Shown here: one piece after another, positions 1 through 7,260 of the stretch | Layout: every line of letters starts with the position of its first letter | Position numbering within the stretch: position 1 is the first letter of the stretch | NCBI GenBank assembly: GCA_017405785.1 | Contig: JAFQZR010000001.1 | Span: forward strand, 124,001-188,000 | Reading direction: 5' to 3' | DNA from: Erysipelotrichaceae bacterium | GTDB taxonomy: Bacteria > Bacillota_I > Bacilli_A > Erysipelotrichales > Erysipelotrichaceae | Length of the DNA: 64,000 bases | Notes under the pieces: generated by a model | What the model was told of the DNA's origin: nothing | The model's database searches: none | The model's input: only the letters and a program-made list of their open reading frames with translations | Position numbers and translations under genes: made by a program

Positions 1-438
1 TGTCTCAACACCGACACCCCAGTCAACAGTTAAATCGCATATGTCACCAAAGTCACTGTGAACATCGGAAGTAATGCCTATGGTTCTGTGTCCCTTGGAC
101 TTTATCAGTTCCAGAGCTTCAATGGCGTTTGTGCTTCTGCCGCTCTGTGATACGACTACGATGAAGTCATCATCGTCAAAACCTTCATTGAAATAGGTGA
201 AAGTGAATGGCGGAATCAGCTTTACTTCCTTGCCCATGATCTTCTTCAGGAAAGGAAGACCGCACATTGATCCGTTGTGTGATGATCCGCAGGCTACGAT
301 AAGGATCCTCTTATAATCTCTCTTGAGATATTCATCTACCAGAGACTGTGTTAATTCCTTGCTTCTTTCAACATTGTATCTGACCTGTGCCGGTGTTTCC
401 TGCACAAAATCAATCATACTGACCTTCTTTTCAGTCAT
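1..438 (-). CDS. SIS-domain sugar isomerase/deglycase, C-terminus outside window
   Basis: Only the first 146 codons lie in the window; the gene runs off the left edge. The start ATG at 438 has a GGAGG site seven bases upstream. The N-terminal SIS (sugar isomerase) fold is recognisable: a glycine-rich phosphosugar loop reading VACGSSHNGS near residues 46-55 and the second signature VSQSGRSTNA near residues 96-105. SIS proteins bind phosphosugars and include GlmS-type, AgaS-type and FrlB/GfrF-type deglycases. It is the last gene of a mannose-family PTS cluster and lies behind an internal terminator. With the second SIS gene at 958-2061 the layout matches gfr operons, where two deglycases split glucoselysine- and fructoselysine-6-phosphate. 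The substrate is inference. Confidence 0.8.
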   Translation of the reverse strand, partial: MTEKKVSMIDFVQETPAQVRYNVERSKELTQSLVDEYLKRDYKRILIVACGSSHNGSMCGLPFLKKIMGKEVKLIPPFTFTYFNEGFDDDDFIVVVSQSGRSTNAIEALELIKSKGHRTIGITSDVHSDFGDICDLTVDWGVGVET

Positions 439-504
439 ATTTATGCCTCCTGTTATTGCGTTTTTCTTGTTTTTCTTATCAATATATGAACTTTTAGGTC
501 TCAT

Positions 505-527
505 AAAAAGGGATATCTCCCTTTTTT
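505..527. terminator. Intrinsic terminator inside the PTS operon
   Basis: Nine-base-pair stem AAAAAGGGA / TCCCTTTTT with a four-base loop, running into a T tract on the minus strand. It lies just after the EIIA stop and 67 bases before the last SIS gene, so it should lower expression of that gene relative to the PTS genes. Confidence 0.7.
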
Positions 528-532
528 AGTTT

Positions 533-961
533 TTAAAAGTCGTCTTCGTCCTCATTTGCAGCCTGGTTGGCGACTATGCCCATGCTGTACTGCTTAGCCA
601 GGTCAACCTTGCCAAGAATATCTTCAAGGGTACCCTCGTTGCTTGCTGCCAGTGCTGCTTCAATCAGTAATGGAAGATTAGCTCCATAAACGATATTGAT
701 CTTTTCATTTCCGGTACTTACCTTCATATCCAGTGCCTGGTTAAACGGTGTGCCGCTGAATAAGTCACAGAAGATTACGACTGCATCATAATCCTTTAAT
801 GCTTCAACAGCGTTTTCCAGTTTAACTCTGATGGAGTTGAAAGCAGATGCATCATCAAAATCACATGCGATAATGCCATCCTGAATACCTGTTACCAGGG
901 TAACTGCTGATGTCAGACCTGTAGCGAAATGCCCATGTCCGGTTACGATTAAACCTATCAT
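533..961 (-). CDS. PTS mannose/fructose/sorbose-family EIIA
   Basis: A 142-residue protein that begins with a short beta strand and the phosphorylation site region GLIVTGHGHFATGL; His9 is the expected phospho-histidine that takes the phosphate from HPr. Length and layout fit a stand-alone mannose-family EIIA domain (about 135-145 residues). It is cytoplasmic and passes phosphate to EIIB encoded at 2078-2560. Its ATG overlaps the stop of the upstream SIS gene by four bases (ATGA), so the two are probably translationally coupled. A terminator follows directly. Sugar specificity cannot be read from this subunit. Confidence 0.9.
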   Translation of the reverse strand: MIGLIVTGHGHFATGLTSAVTLVTGIQDGIIACDFDDASAFNSIRVKLENAVEALKDYDAVVIFCDLFSGTPFNQALDMKVSTGNEKINIVYGANLPLLIEAALAASNEGTLEDILGKVDLAKQYSMGIVANQAANEDEDDF

Positions 962-2061
962 TCTTCCTCCTGTAAATGGCCACTGACTTCTTTAAATGGC
1001 CAGATATTAGTGTCAATACCGATTTCTTTCGCTCCTTTTGCCGCTACAAACTGCATCGGTACGGTATATGCTAATGGAGCGATGTATTTGTTGTAATGTC
1101 CTTTAAAGATTATGTCTTTATCGGTAACATCCTTAATTAAGTCTCCGCAGGAGATTACATGGACTCTCTGAGTATAGTTCAGGAATGCCTTTCTTATCTG
1201 ATGCATTCTGTCCAGTTCTCTCTCATCAGAACCAATCATTATGATCGTGACATTGCTCTTGAGTGTTGTGGTTGCGCCATGCATGAATTCTTCAAGTTCA
1301 TATCCTACCGTCGGATAGCGTAACATCTCGGAGATCTTCAGCCAGCCTTCCAGCATCGAGCCGTAGTCAATGCCGTAGCCTAACACATAAATGCGGTCAC
1401 TGTTAAGAATGGTAGTCTTTACTCTGTCGTACCATGCTTCACTTTCCTTAACCACATCATCAAAGTCACTGATCAGTGTTTCCAGTTCACTGCAGTACCT
1501 ATTGTACTCTTCTTCTGAAATTGTCTTCAGTACTCTGGATAATTCAAGTGCCCAGAGGTAAACACTTATTAGCGATGTTGTATAGCCTTTTGTTTCCGGT
1601 GGTGTAAGTTCTGGTCCAACCAGAAGTTCGCATACAGCATCAACATGTTTTGTCAGTTCACTGGAAAGATTTGATGTCAGAGCCAGAGTTGAAAAACCCT
1701 CGTTTCTGGCATATTCCAGCATATTAACGGTTGAAATTGATGTCCCTGACTGCGATATGCCTACGCACAGGATCTGACTGTTCTTTACAAGATTATATCT
1801 GTTAGCACATTCATAATACTGATAAACCGTAGGATAATGAGCCTCGGCATCAATTCCAACCATATGCTTGAAATAATATGCAGCGATGTTGGAGACGTTA
1901 TAAGATGTGCCTGAGCCAAAGAAGATGATCTTCTTGATGTCATTTTTCAGGAAATACTCAATAAACGGTTTAACAAAGACTTCTTTTTTACGATATGTTC
2001 TGTCAAGCACTTCCGGCTGTGACTTCATGTAACCTAATACAGTTGGCTGGTCATTACTCAT
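958..2061 (-). CDS. SIS-domain deglycase-like protein, GfrE/FrlB/AgaS type
   Basis: A 367-residue protein with two SIS domains. The first holds the phosphosugar loop FFGSGTSYNVSN near residues 47-58 and the serine-rich strand CVGISQSGTSISTVN near residues 99-113. The second starts near residue 215 and contains VLGYGIDYGSMLEGWLKISEM. It lies between EIIB and EIIA genes, which is typical for enzymes that process the imported phosphorylated substrate. Family members include glucoselysine-6-P and fructoselysine-6-P deglycases and aminosugar deaminase/isomerases. Start chosen at 2061 with GGAGG six bases upstream. The reaction is inferred from context, with GfrE-like deglycase my preferred reading. 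Confidence 0.8.
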   Translation of the reverse strand: MSNDQPTVLGYMKSQPEVLDRTYRKKEVFVKPFIEYFLKNDIKKIIFFGSGTSYNVSNIAAYYFKHMVGIDAEAHYPTVYQYYECANRYNLVKNSQILCVGISQSGTSISTVNMLEYARNEGFSTLALTSNLSSELTKHVDAVCELLVGPELTPPETKGYTTSLISVYLWALELSRVLKTISEEEYNRYCSELETLISDFDDVVKESEAWYDRVKTTILNSDRIYVLGYGIDYGSMLEGWLKISEMLRYPTVGYELEEFMHGATTTLKSNVTIIMIGSDERELDRMHQIRKAFLNYTQRVHVISCGDLIKDVTDKDIIFKGHYNKYIAPLAYTVPMQFVAAKGAKEIGIDTNIWPFKEVSGHLQEEE

Positions 2062-2077
2062 AACATTCCTCCATTGC

Positions 2078-2560
2078 TTATAACTTCAACAGTTTTTCGT
2101 TGATTTCTTCTGGAACAACTTCAGGGGTTGTCTGCCAATAGAATCTGACTCCGCGGTTGATCATTTCCTTATAGGCAGCCAAGTCTTCTTTGCTGGCATA
2201 CAGTGTCTGTGAAATCTGAACAGAATCGACACCATTACTTGAGTTATTGCCACAGCAAACTTCCTTGATTTCTACACCTTTGTCCATTAATCCCAGTAAC
2301 CAAACTGGAGAATTGACGATTACGATGACGTTTGCTCCCTGGTCGACACCGGCATTTAACTTTTCAGCTGCCTTGTCAACAGGCCAGATAACCAGCTTTG
2401 CAGACTGAGGCATGCCAAGACGTAAAGCCATCTTTCTTGTCTCATTTACTGCAATGTTATCATCAACGATGATAGCTCTGTTGATTTTGAATTTAGGGAA
2501 CCATGTCATGTAAACCATTCCATGGATAAGACGGTCGTCAATTTTATACTGATGAATCAT
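2078..2560 (-). CDS. PTS mannose-family EIIB
   Basis: A 160-residue cytoplasmic EIIB. The family signature IDDRLIHGMV spans residues 7-16 and His13 is the expected phosphorylated residue. The rest of the fold, including AIIVDDNIA and the NSPVWLLGLMDKG segment, matches the usual mannose EIIB length (about 160 residues). It receives phosphate from the EIIA at 533-961 and transfers it to sugar carried by EIIC/EIID. The gene follows the EIID gene by 40 bases, and an AAAGG site precedes the ATG. Confidence 0.92.
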   Translation of the reverse strand: MIHQYKIDDRLIHGMVYMTWFPKFKINRAIIVDDNIAVNETRKMALRLGMPQSAKLVIWPVDKAAEKLNAGVDQGANVIVIVNSPVWLLGLMDKGVEIKEVCCGNNSSNGVDSVQISQTLYASKEDLAAYKEMINRGVRFYWQTTPEVVPEEINEKLLKL

Positions 2561-2600
2561 ACTATTTACCTTTCTAGAATTCTAAGCCTTTTTACTACGA

Positions 2601-3425
2601 TTAGCCGACGATTCTTAATACACCAAGTACGAAACCGATGAGAGCGAGAACCAGAGTGATCTTGCCTGAGCTCCAGCCCTTCTTGATCAGGCTGTATCCG
2701 CACAGAACACAAACTAATGGTAATAACTTAGGGAAGATTGAATCCAATGTTTCCTGAATAACGAATGTTTCACCGTTAACTTCGAACTGTAACGGGCAAG
2801 AAACACCGCACCACAGAGCGATCATACAACCTGCAGATACCATACCTAAGATACCGGCACAGTATGTGATAAGCTGTAATTTTCCGCTTGTTTCCAGTTC
2901 GCCCAGGAATTCCTGTCCTCTTGCATAACCGATCTTTAATGAATACCATCTGGTTAAGAAGTTAGGAATGTTGAATACTGCGAGCAGTACTAATGGAGCA
3001 ATTGGATTACCCTGCTGAGCGAAGCCTAATGCTAAGCCAGAAGCTAATAATTTGAAGATGCCCCAGAAGAATGCGTCACCAACACCGCTTAATGGGCCCA
3101 TCAGAGCGACCTTTACGGCGTTGATTGCTTCAAAGTCATAGTTTTCTTCTTCCTTAGCCTGTTCTTCCATAGCAATTGAGATGCCCATGATTAATGGTGC
3201 AGGTGCAACTGTCATGTTGAACGGAGCCAGGTGTCTCTGTAATGCCTTCTGATAATCGGCATCATCAGTCCAGATCTTTCTTAATACGTGCTGGATTGCA
3301 ATACAGAATCCAACGCCCTGCATCTTCATATAAGTGAAGTTTGCCTGCATTAAGAATGATAACCAGAAGATCTTTGTAAAGTCCTTCTTTGTGATATTGT
3401 TCTTTTTGCTTACGTATTCAGTCAT
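2601..3425 (-). CDS. PTS mannose-family EIID membrane subunit
   Basis: I place the start at 3425, giving 274 residues beginning MTEYVSKK. An in-frame ATG five codons earlier lies inside the EIIC coding end, and the GGGAGGA site is correctly spaced only for the 3425 start. The protein has the conserved EIID block FWLSFLMQANFTYMKMQGVGF, followed by GPLSGVGDAFFWG and hydrophobic C-terminal segments ending in GFVLGVLRIVG. EIID and EIIC together form the sugar channel. The EIIC stop is two bases upstream, so translation is probably coupled. Confidence 0.92.
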   Translation of the reverse strand: MTEYVSKKNNITKKDFTKIFWLSFLMQANFTYMKMQGVGFCIAIQHVLRKIWTDDADYQKALQRHLAPFNMTVAPAPLIMGISIAMEEQAKEEENYDFEAINAVKVALMGPLSGVGDAFFWGIFKLLASGLALGFAQQGNPIAPLVLLAVFNIPNFLTRWYSLKIGYARGQEFLGELETSGKLQLITYCAGILGMVSAGCMIALWCGVSCPLQFEVNGETFVIQETLDSIFPKLLPLVCVLCGYSLIKKGWSSGKITLVLALIGFVLGVLRIVG

Positions 3426-3427
3426 GA

Positions 3428-4210
3428 TTAGTCCTCCCATTCATCGGCTACAGCGGCTACTGCCTGCTTACCGCCGAATTTGTTGGCAATAATGTAGTAG
3501 ATCCATGCCAGAGCCAGACCAATTGCACCGATACCGATCATGTTGTATGCAGTACCTGCGAATGCTGCCAGAGTGTATCCAATCATGAAGAATGGGATCA
3601 GCTCTGTATCCATCATGATGGATAACAGCATAGCGAAACCATAAGAGTTCAGTAACTGTCCAGCGCCACCTAAGCCGTTTTCCAGCCAAGCCGGGAATTC
3701 AACGCTCATAGCTTCTGAGAATGCACCAGCGGCAAGTAACCATGCTAAGACAACTGCGAATTCAACTAATACTCTTAATACTGCAGCAACCATGAATGTT
3801 GAGAATACCTTGTTGTAAACACCGTTGGCTACGTCATTGTCAATCTTAACATCGAAGTAACCGAATGCAGTGTTCCACAGGCTTTCTGCGAACTGCATGA
3901 TCATTGATGCAGGTAATGCGAACAGCATTGCAGCTTCGAATCCCTTACCGGAAACTAAGGCAACAACTGTACCAAGGAAACCACCTGTAGTAACGTCAAG
4001 GTGAGCAACAGGGCCGATACCTGCAGTACCCATCCAGATCATCTCAAACTGAGCACCGATCTTAAGAGCTTCAGGAATGTTTCCTAAGATTAAGCCGACA
4101 AAGAAGCTTGTGCAGATTGGCTGACGGAACTTACATTCACCAAACCAACCACCTTCCATACGACAGAAGGCACAAGCAGCTGCCAGCAGCACCATTTGAA
4201 TAAAACTCAT
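3428..4210 (-). CDS. PTS mannose/sorbose-family EIIC membrane subunit
   Basis: A 260-residue polytopic membrane protein, the first gene of the leftward operon. It shows the EIIC start MSFIQMVLLAAACAFCRMEG, the EMIWMGTAGIGP block and several glycine- and alanine-rich membrane helices, and ends with a charged cytoplasmic tail. It forms the transport channel with EIID. A GAAGGAG site precedes the ATG. The promoter and operator-like repeats about 220-280 bases upstream make it the likely main target of the divergent GntR regulator. Confidence 0.92.
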   Translation of the reverse strand: MSFIQMVLLAAACAFCRMEGGWFGECKFRQPICTSFFVGLILGNIPEALKIGAQFEMIWMGTAGIGPVAHLDVTTGGFLGTVVALVSGKGFEAAMLFALPASMIMQFAESLWNTAFGYFDVKIDNDVANGVYNKVFSTFMVAAVLRVLVEFAVVLAWLLAAGAFSEAMSVEFPAWLENGLGGAGQLLNSYGFAMLLSIMMDTELIPFFMIGYTLAAFAGTAYNMIGIGAIGLALAWIYYIIANKFGGKQAVAAVADEWED

Positions 4211-4332
4211 TTTTCTTTCTCCTTCTATTCAATTTAATGTATGTTCTTTCAGTGATTTTCCACGGCTAAATCACTGTTAAAACCCTATTAATATAAAAAC
4301 AGTCTAATTCATTTTACTATGTAGTACCGGAT

Positions 4333-4394
4333 TTGTTAAGTATATGATTCATCTTAACAACAGTGAAACAAAAAGAGACAACCTCTTTTTGTTT
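4333..4394 (-). promoter_or_regulatory. Two inverted repeats in the long leader of the PTS operon
   Basis: The predicted transcript starts near 4423, so about 210 bases precede the EIIC start. In it lie a perfect 12-base-pair stem (4366-4377 with 4383-4394, five-base loop) whose 3' arm on the minus strand is U-rich, and a second perfect 8-base-pair inverted repeat, TTGTTAAG/CTTAACAA (4333-4340 with 4353-4360). They could be an attenuator or protein-binding sites. I see no antiterminator sequence of the BglG/LicT type. Confidence 0.5.
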
Positions 4395-4429
4395 GATTTG
4401 TAAAAACAACTGTTTCAATATATATACAA

Positions 4430-4458
4430 ATTATATTAAATGTATAGACAATTGTAAA
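4430..4458 (-). promoter_or_regulatory. Promoter of the PTS operon
   Basis: On the minus strand TTTACA (4458-4453) and TATAAT (4435-4430) are separated by 17 bases. The operator-like palindrome TGTATAGACA lies within the spacer, so a bound regulator would block RNA polymerase directly. Confidence 0.65.
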
Positions 4459-4487
4459 GATATGGGCATTTTCTCTGCTTAAATGTA

Positions 4488-4516
4488 TATACAATTATTC
4501 AAATAACAATTATACT
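4488..4516 (+). promoter_or_regulatory. Promoter of the GntR regulator gene
   Basis: TATACT at 4511-4516 with a weak TATACA 17 bases upstream at 4488-4493. The latter overlaps the perfect palindrome, consistent with autorepression. Confidence 0.4.
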
Positions 4517-4535
4517 ATATACAAAGGTAGCATTT

Positions 4536-5243
4536 ATGAAAGAATCAAAATACAGAATCATTGAAGAATACATCCTAAAACAGATCGAAAACGGTGAACT
4601 GTCGGTTGGCGATCAGATCATGACTGAGGAACAGCTGAGTCAGATGTTCTCTTTTTCCCGCATGACAGTCAATAAAGCTCTGAATCATCTTAATGAAGCA
4701 GGTTATATAAAAAGAATCCCCGGCAAGGGAAGCTTTGTTGCCACACCGGTCTACCATAAATCCTCCATCAGCATTTCCAGTTTCTCCGAGGATATGAAAC
4801 AGATTGGATTGAATGCCGGTTCAAAGCTCCTAACCTATCAGGTCGTCAAAGCCTCTGCTTTTCCTGACATCAGGGACAAACTGAATCTCAATAATGACGA
4901 CATGATACACTACTTCATCAGACTGCGTACAGGTAATAACATTCCCATTGCGATTAGCTACAACTATGTCAGTGCCAACATCGTTTCGGCAATTGACATC
5001 AGCCAGCTGAATCAGTCATTTTACGGATATCTTGATTCCCTGGGTATCATGCGAGTAGCCAAGGACATGGAATTAAGTGCCTACCTGCCGGATGAACAGC
5101 AGAAACAGTACCTTCAGATCGACAATACCGCACTTTTGGTGGCAACCCATGTCACCTACACTTCTGTTAACGGCAGAGAAGTCCCGTTTGAATACTGCAA
5201 GACCTGCTATAATGGAGACTCCTATTCATACACATTCAACTAA
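4536..5243 (+). CDS. GntR-family (HutC/UTRA) transcriptional regulator
   Basis: A 235-residue regulator. Residues 1-72 form the GntR winged helix-turn-helix, with TEEQLSQMFSFSRMTVNKAL as the recognition region and the wing IPGKGSFV. Residues from about 80 on form a UTRA ligand-binding domain, the typical partner for sugar-phosphate effectors. Length fits the HutC subfamily (about 235-245). It is transcribed divergently from the PTS/SIS operon and probably represses it until a phosphorylated substrate binds. Known gfr operons in enterobacteria use a LevR-type activator instead, so the control here differs. An AAAGG site precedes the ATG. Confidence 0.9.
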   Translation: MKESKYRIIEEYILKQIENGELSVGDQIMTEEQLSQMFSFSRMTVNKALNHLNEAGYIKRIPGKGSFVATPVYHKSSISISSFSEDMKQIGLNAGSKLLTYQVVKASAFPDIRDKLNLNNDDMIHYFIRLRTGNNIPIAISYNYVSANIVSAIDISQLNQSFYGYLDSLGIMRVAKDMELSAYLPDEQQKQYLQIDNTALLVATHVTYTSVNGREVPFEYCKTCYNGDSYSYTFN

Positions 5244-5249
5244 AGAAAA

Positions 5250-5269
5250 AAGAATGAACCATCATTCTT
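5250..5269. terminator. Bidirectional terminator between convergent genes
   Basis: Stem AAGAATGA / TCATTCTT with loop ACCA, with A/T runs on both sides. It serves the gntR gene and the convergent membrane-protein gene, whose stop codon lies inside the stem. Confidence 0.75.
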
Positions 5270-5930
5270 TTTCTTCGCTTAATTCCTCGTAGATCTGTTC
5301 TGTTTCCTTTTCATCATAAGGTTCATCTACGAATTCCTTTTCAAATCTTACCACGATGGAAGCCAGCTGCGCCGCTTCCATTTTTTCTTCTCTCAGGTTC
5401 TTGCCGTCATAAATGATCAGATCTGAGAGTTCCCAGATGAAGAACCATACCAGAATGACAATGAATTCATTGAAGAAATTGTCACTGGCCATCCTGTTGA
5501 CAAAGAAGAATATGACTGTAAATACCACCGCAATCACAAAGAAGGCGATGATACGCCAGGTAATGTTATTGAGTTCCATCTGCTTGTCACCAAGCTTCAG
5601 CTGATAGTAGTCCTGGATGGTCTCAACTATGGCACTACGCTGCCTGCGGCTGAACTTCATGCCGCAGATTTCCAGAACGATCGGATATTCCACCGGAATG
5701 TAGAAGGCATTGCTCTCGATGAAGCGGGCAAAGTGCTCATTCAGCCATTCATAGCCTTCGACGGAATATCGATCAATGATGTCATAATAATCAGAGACAT
5801 TACATGAAATGACCGCAATACCGTCTTCCAGATAGAAATCCTTGACATACCTGTTGTAGTCGATCTTCATCTTCCGGATCCTGCGCTTGTTTTCTTCCAG
5901 TCGTGATCTTCTTGACTTTCTAATTGCCAT
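5262..5930 (-). CDS. Membrane protein of unknown function with two central helices
   Basis: A 222-residue protein I do not recognise. The first 25 residues are very basic (RKSRRSRLEENKRRIRK). Residues 30-110 form a soluble domain with DGIAVISCNVSDYYDII. Two hydrophobic segments follow (about 126-144 and 152-170), then an acidic C-terminal tail rich in Glu and Asp. The topology suggests both ends in the cytoplasm with a short outside loop. A GGGAGG site precedes the ATG. It is monocistronic and flanked by terminators. A function cannot be inferred. Confidence 0.7.
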   Translation of the reverse strand: MAIRKSRRSRLEENKRRIRKMKIDYNRYVKDFYLEDGIAVISCNVSDYYDIIDRYSVEGYEWLNEHFARFIESNAFYIPVEYPIVLEICGMKFSRRQRSAIVETIQDYYQLKLGDKQMELNNITWRIIAFFVIAVVFTVIFFFVNRMASDNFFNEFIVILVWFFIWELSDLIIYDGKNLREEKMEAAQLASIVVRFEKEFVDEPYDEKETEQIYEELSEEKE

Positions 5931-5992
5931 AAAAACCTCCCGGGATATGTTACCATTTTTTTATATATAAATAAATATCCTTATAAACCAAA

Positions 5993-6030
5993 CAAAAAGG
6001 AAAGTGTGCTTTTAAAACAACTTCACTTTC
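5993..6030 (-). terminator. Terminator after the C69-like hydrolase
   Basis: Seven-base-pair stem GAAAGTG / CACTTTC with a 17-base loop, followed on the minus strand by CCTTTTTGTTT. The long loop makes it weaker than others in the window. Confidence 0.5.
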
Positions 6031-6031
6031 T

Positions 6032-7198
6032 TTATACTTTCTGCAGCGTTTTCTCAAATGCCTCGTTTTTCTTCTTCCAGTATCCTTTAAAACTGATCCG
6101 GTATTCAGCTTCTTCAAACGGATAGTTACACCATTTACTCAGGAATCCTTTTTCAGCCTCAAGAGCATCAGCGCCATTCTCGATGATCTTTCTTTCCAGA
6201 GCATCCCTTTCAGAATAGTATTCATCAGGGATCTGCTTACCCAATAGTTTTCTCTGCCTTTTTTCGGTTTCTTTCCAATACTGAGCATCATTATCCACGC
6301 CTTCGCTTATAATGCCGCCTGCTTCAAAGCCATACGGTTTGAACACGGAAAGACAAGGACGTGAACTGCCGGTAATATACACTTTTATCTGATCAGAAAG
6401 TTCAACGACCATCGAAGCAGTGGTCTGATCAGCAATAAGGTCCCCGGCATGCATGCATACAGATGAAACTGTTCCCCTGCACATCGGATCATCTACGGTA
6501 TGCTGACGCAACGCTGCAAACCGGTCAAATACATTATCAAGTTTATGGGTACAGGTAGTCTTCTGACGCAAAGCGGAGGCTGAAAACTTCGTAAACAGGA
6601 AGTCAGAATGTTTCTTCCGAAAATCACATCTGCCTTCAGAATAGACGTCACCGTCTTCCCCTATCGTCAGTCCGTTGGAAATAGAAGCTGCCTGTCCTTT
6701 GCGGTAAACCCAGTTCTTCCCTGCCGTTTCCAGCACATAGATCTCCTTACGGTCCATGATCAGGAAGGAATTGTCATATTCAAAGTTCTTATCATAGCCG
6801 CAGTTACCACCCTGACCGTATCTCTCCAGCAAGTCAGTAATAACCTTTACCGCTGAATAAGCATTATTTGCTCTTTCCAGAGCCAGTCGGAGCAGATCCA
6901 TTCCTATAAGCGATTCCTTACCGTATTTCCCTTTGGTAAACACTGCTTCATTACCGATGCAGACACCGTGTTCATTAACACCCATCTCACCGCCCCATAA
7001 CCATACCGGTCTGGACAGTATTATCGCATTTGTTTCCGGAACCTGATCAATTGATATGTAAGTGCATTTCACTGTTTTTTCAGCATGCTTTTCCCTTTTA
7101 TAAAACTCTACGACCTGAGGTTCATTAGGACTTCTGTCAGAATTCTTGGCAAACAGAGCCAGTTTTTCACTGACTATTCTTCCCATCGTATCGCACAT
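6032..7198 (-). CDS. C69/secernin-like Ntn hydrolase (dipeptidase-like)
   Basis: A 388-residue protein beginning MCDTMGR. After removal of Met1, Cys2 would be the N-terminal nucleophile, as in peptidase family C69 and the secernins. Other family-like blocks are FAKNSDRSPNEPQ near residues 17-29, the PVWLWGGEMGVNEHGVCIGNEAVF segment near 64-87 and the ISNGLTIGED turn. These enzymes cleave dipeptides or other small amides in the cytoplasm. There is no signal peptide. A GGGAGA site precedes the ATG. The substrate is unknown; bile-salt-hydrolase or acyltransferase relatives are less likely because the secernin-type WGGEMGVNEHGV block is clear. Confidence 0.8.
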   Translation of the reverse strand: MCDTMGRIVSEKLALFAKNSDRSPNEPQVVEFYKREKHAEKTVKCTYISIDQVPETNAIILSRPVWLWGGEMGVNEHGVCIGNEAVFTKGKYGKESLIGMDLLRLALERANNAYSAVKVITDLLERYGQGGNCGYDKNFEYDNSFLIMDRKEIYVLETAGKNWVYRKGQAASISNGLTIGEDGDVYSEGRCDFRKKHSDFLFTKFSASALRQKTTCTHKLDNVFDRFAALRQHTVDDPMCRGTVSSVCMHAGDLIADQTTASMVVELSDQIKVYITGSSRPCLSVFKPYGFEAGGIISEGVDNDAQYWKETEKRQRKLLGKQIPDEYYSERDALERKIIENGADALEAEKGFLSKWCNYPFEEAEYRISFKGYWKKKNEAFEKTLQKV

Positions 7199-7235
7199 AA
7201 CAATTATCTCCCTTCACTGAGATATCTACATTATA

Positions 7236-7260
7236 AAAGAAAAGTGATGAAATCATCACT
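7236..7260 (-). terminator. Terminator after the tandem NagA-like genes
   Basis: Stem AGTGATG / CATCACT with a four-base loop followed by TTTTCTTTT on the minus strand. The stem overlaps the stop codon of the upstream gene. Confidence 0.7.

Larger units (their letters stand above)
4419..4523. promoter_or_regulatory. Cluster of GntR/HutC-type operator-like sites
   Basis: A perfect palindrome TGTATATACA lies at 4484-4493 and a near copy TGTATAGACA at 4441-4450. Weaker copies are TATATATACA at 4419-4428 and ACTATATACA at 4514-4523. The core fits the GT-N-TA-N-AC pattern known for the HutC subfamily of GntR regulators. The sites overlap the promoters of both divergent transcripts, which suggests repression of the PTS operon and autoregulation. 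Confidence 0.65.

Noticed and set aside
323-529. Plus-strand hydrophobic frame opposite the partial SIS gene
   Set aside because: It covers the SIS start, its ribosome site and the internal terminator on the other strand and has no ribosome site of its own.
5077-5292. Plus-strand frame overlapping the end of the GntR gene
   Set aside because: It is an out-of-frame shadow of the UTRA domain and runs through the terminator.
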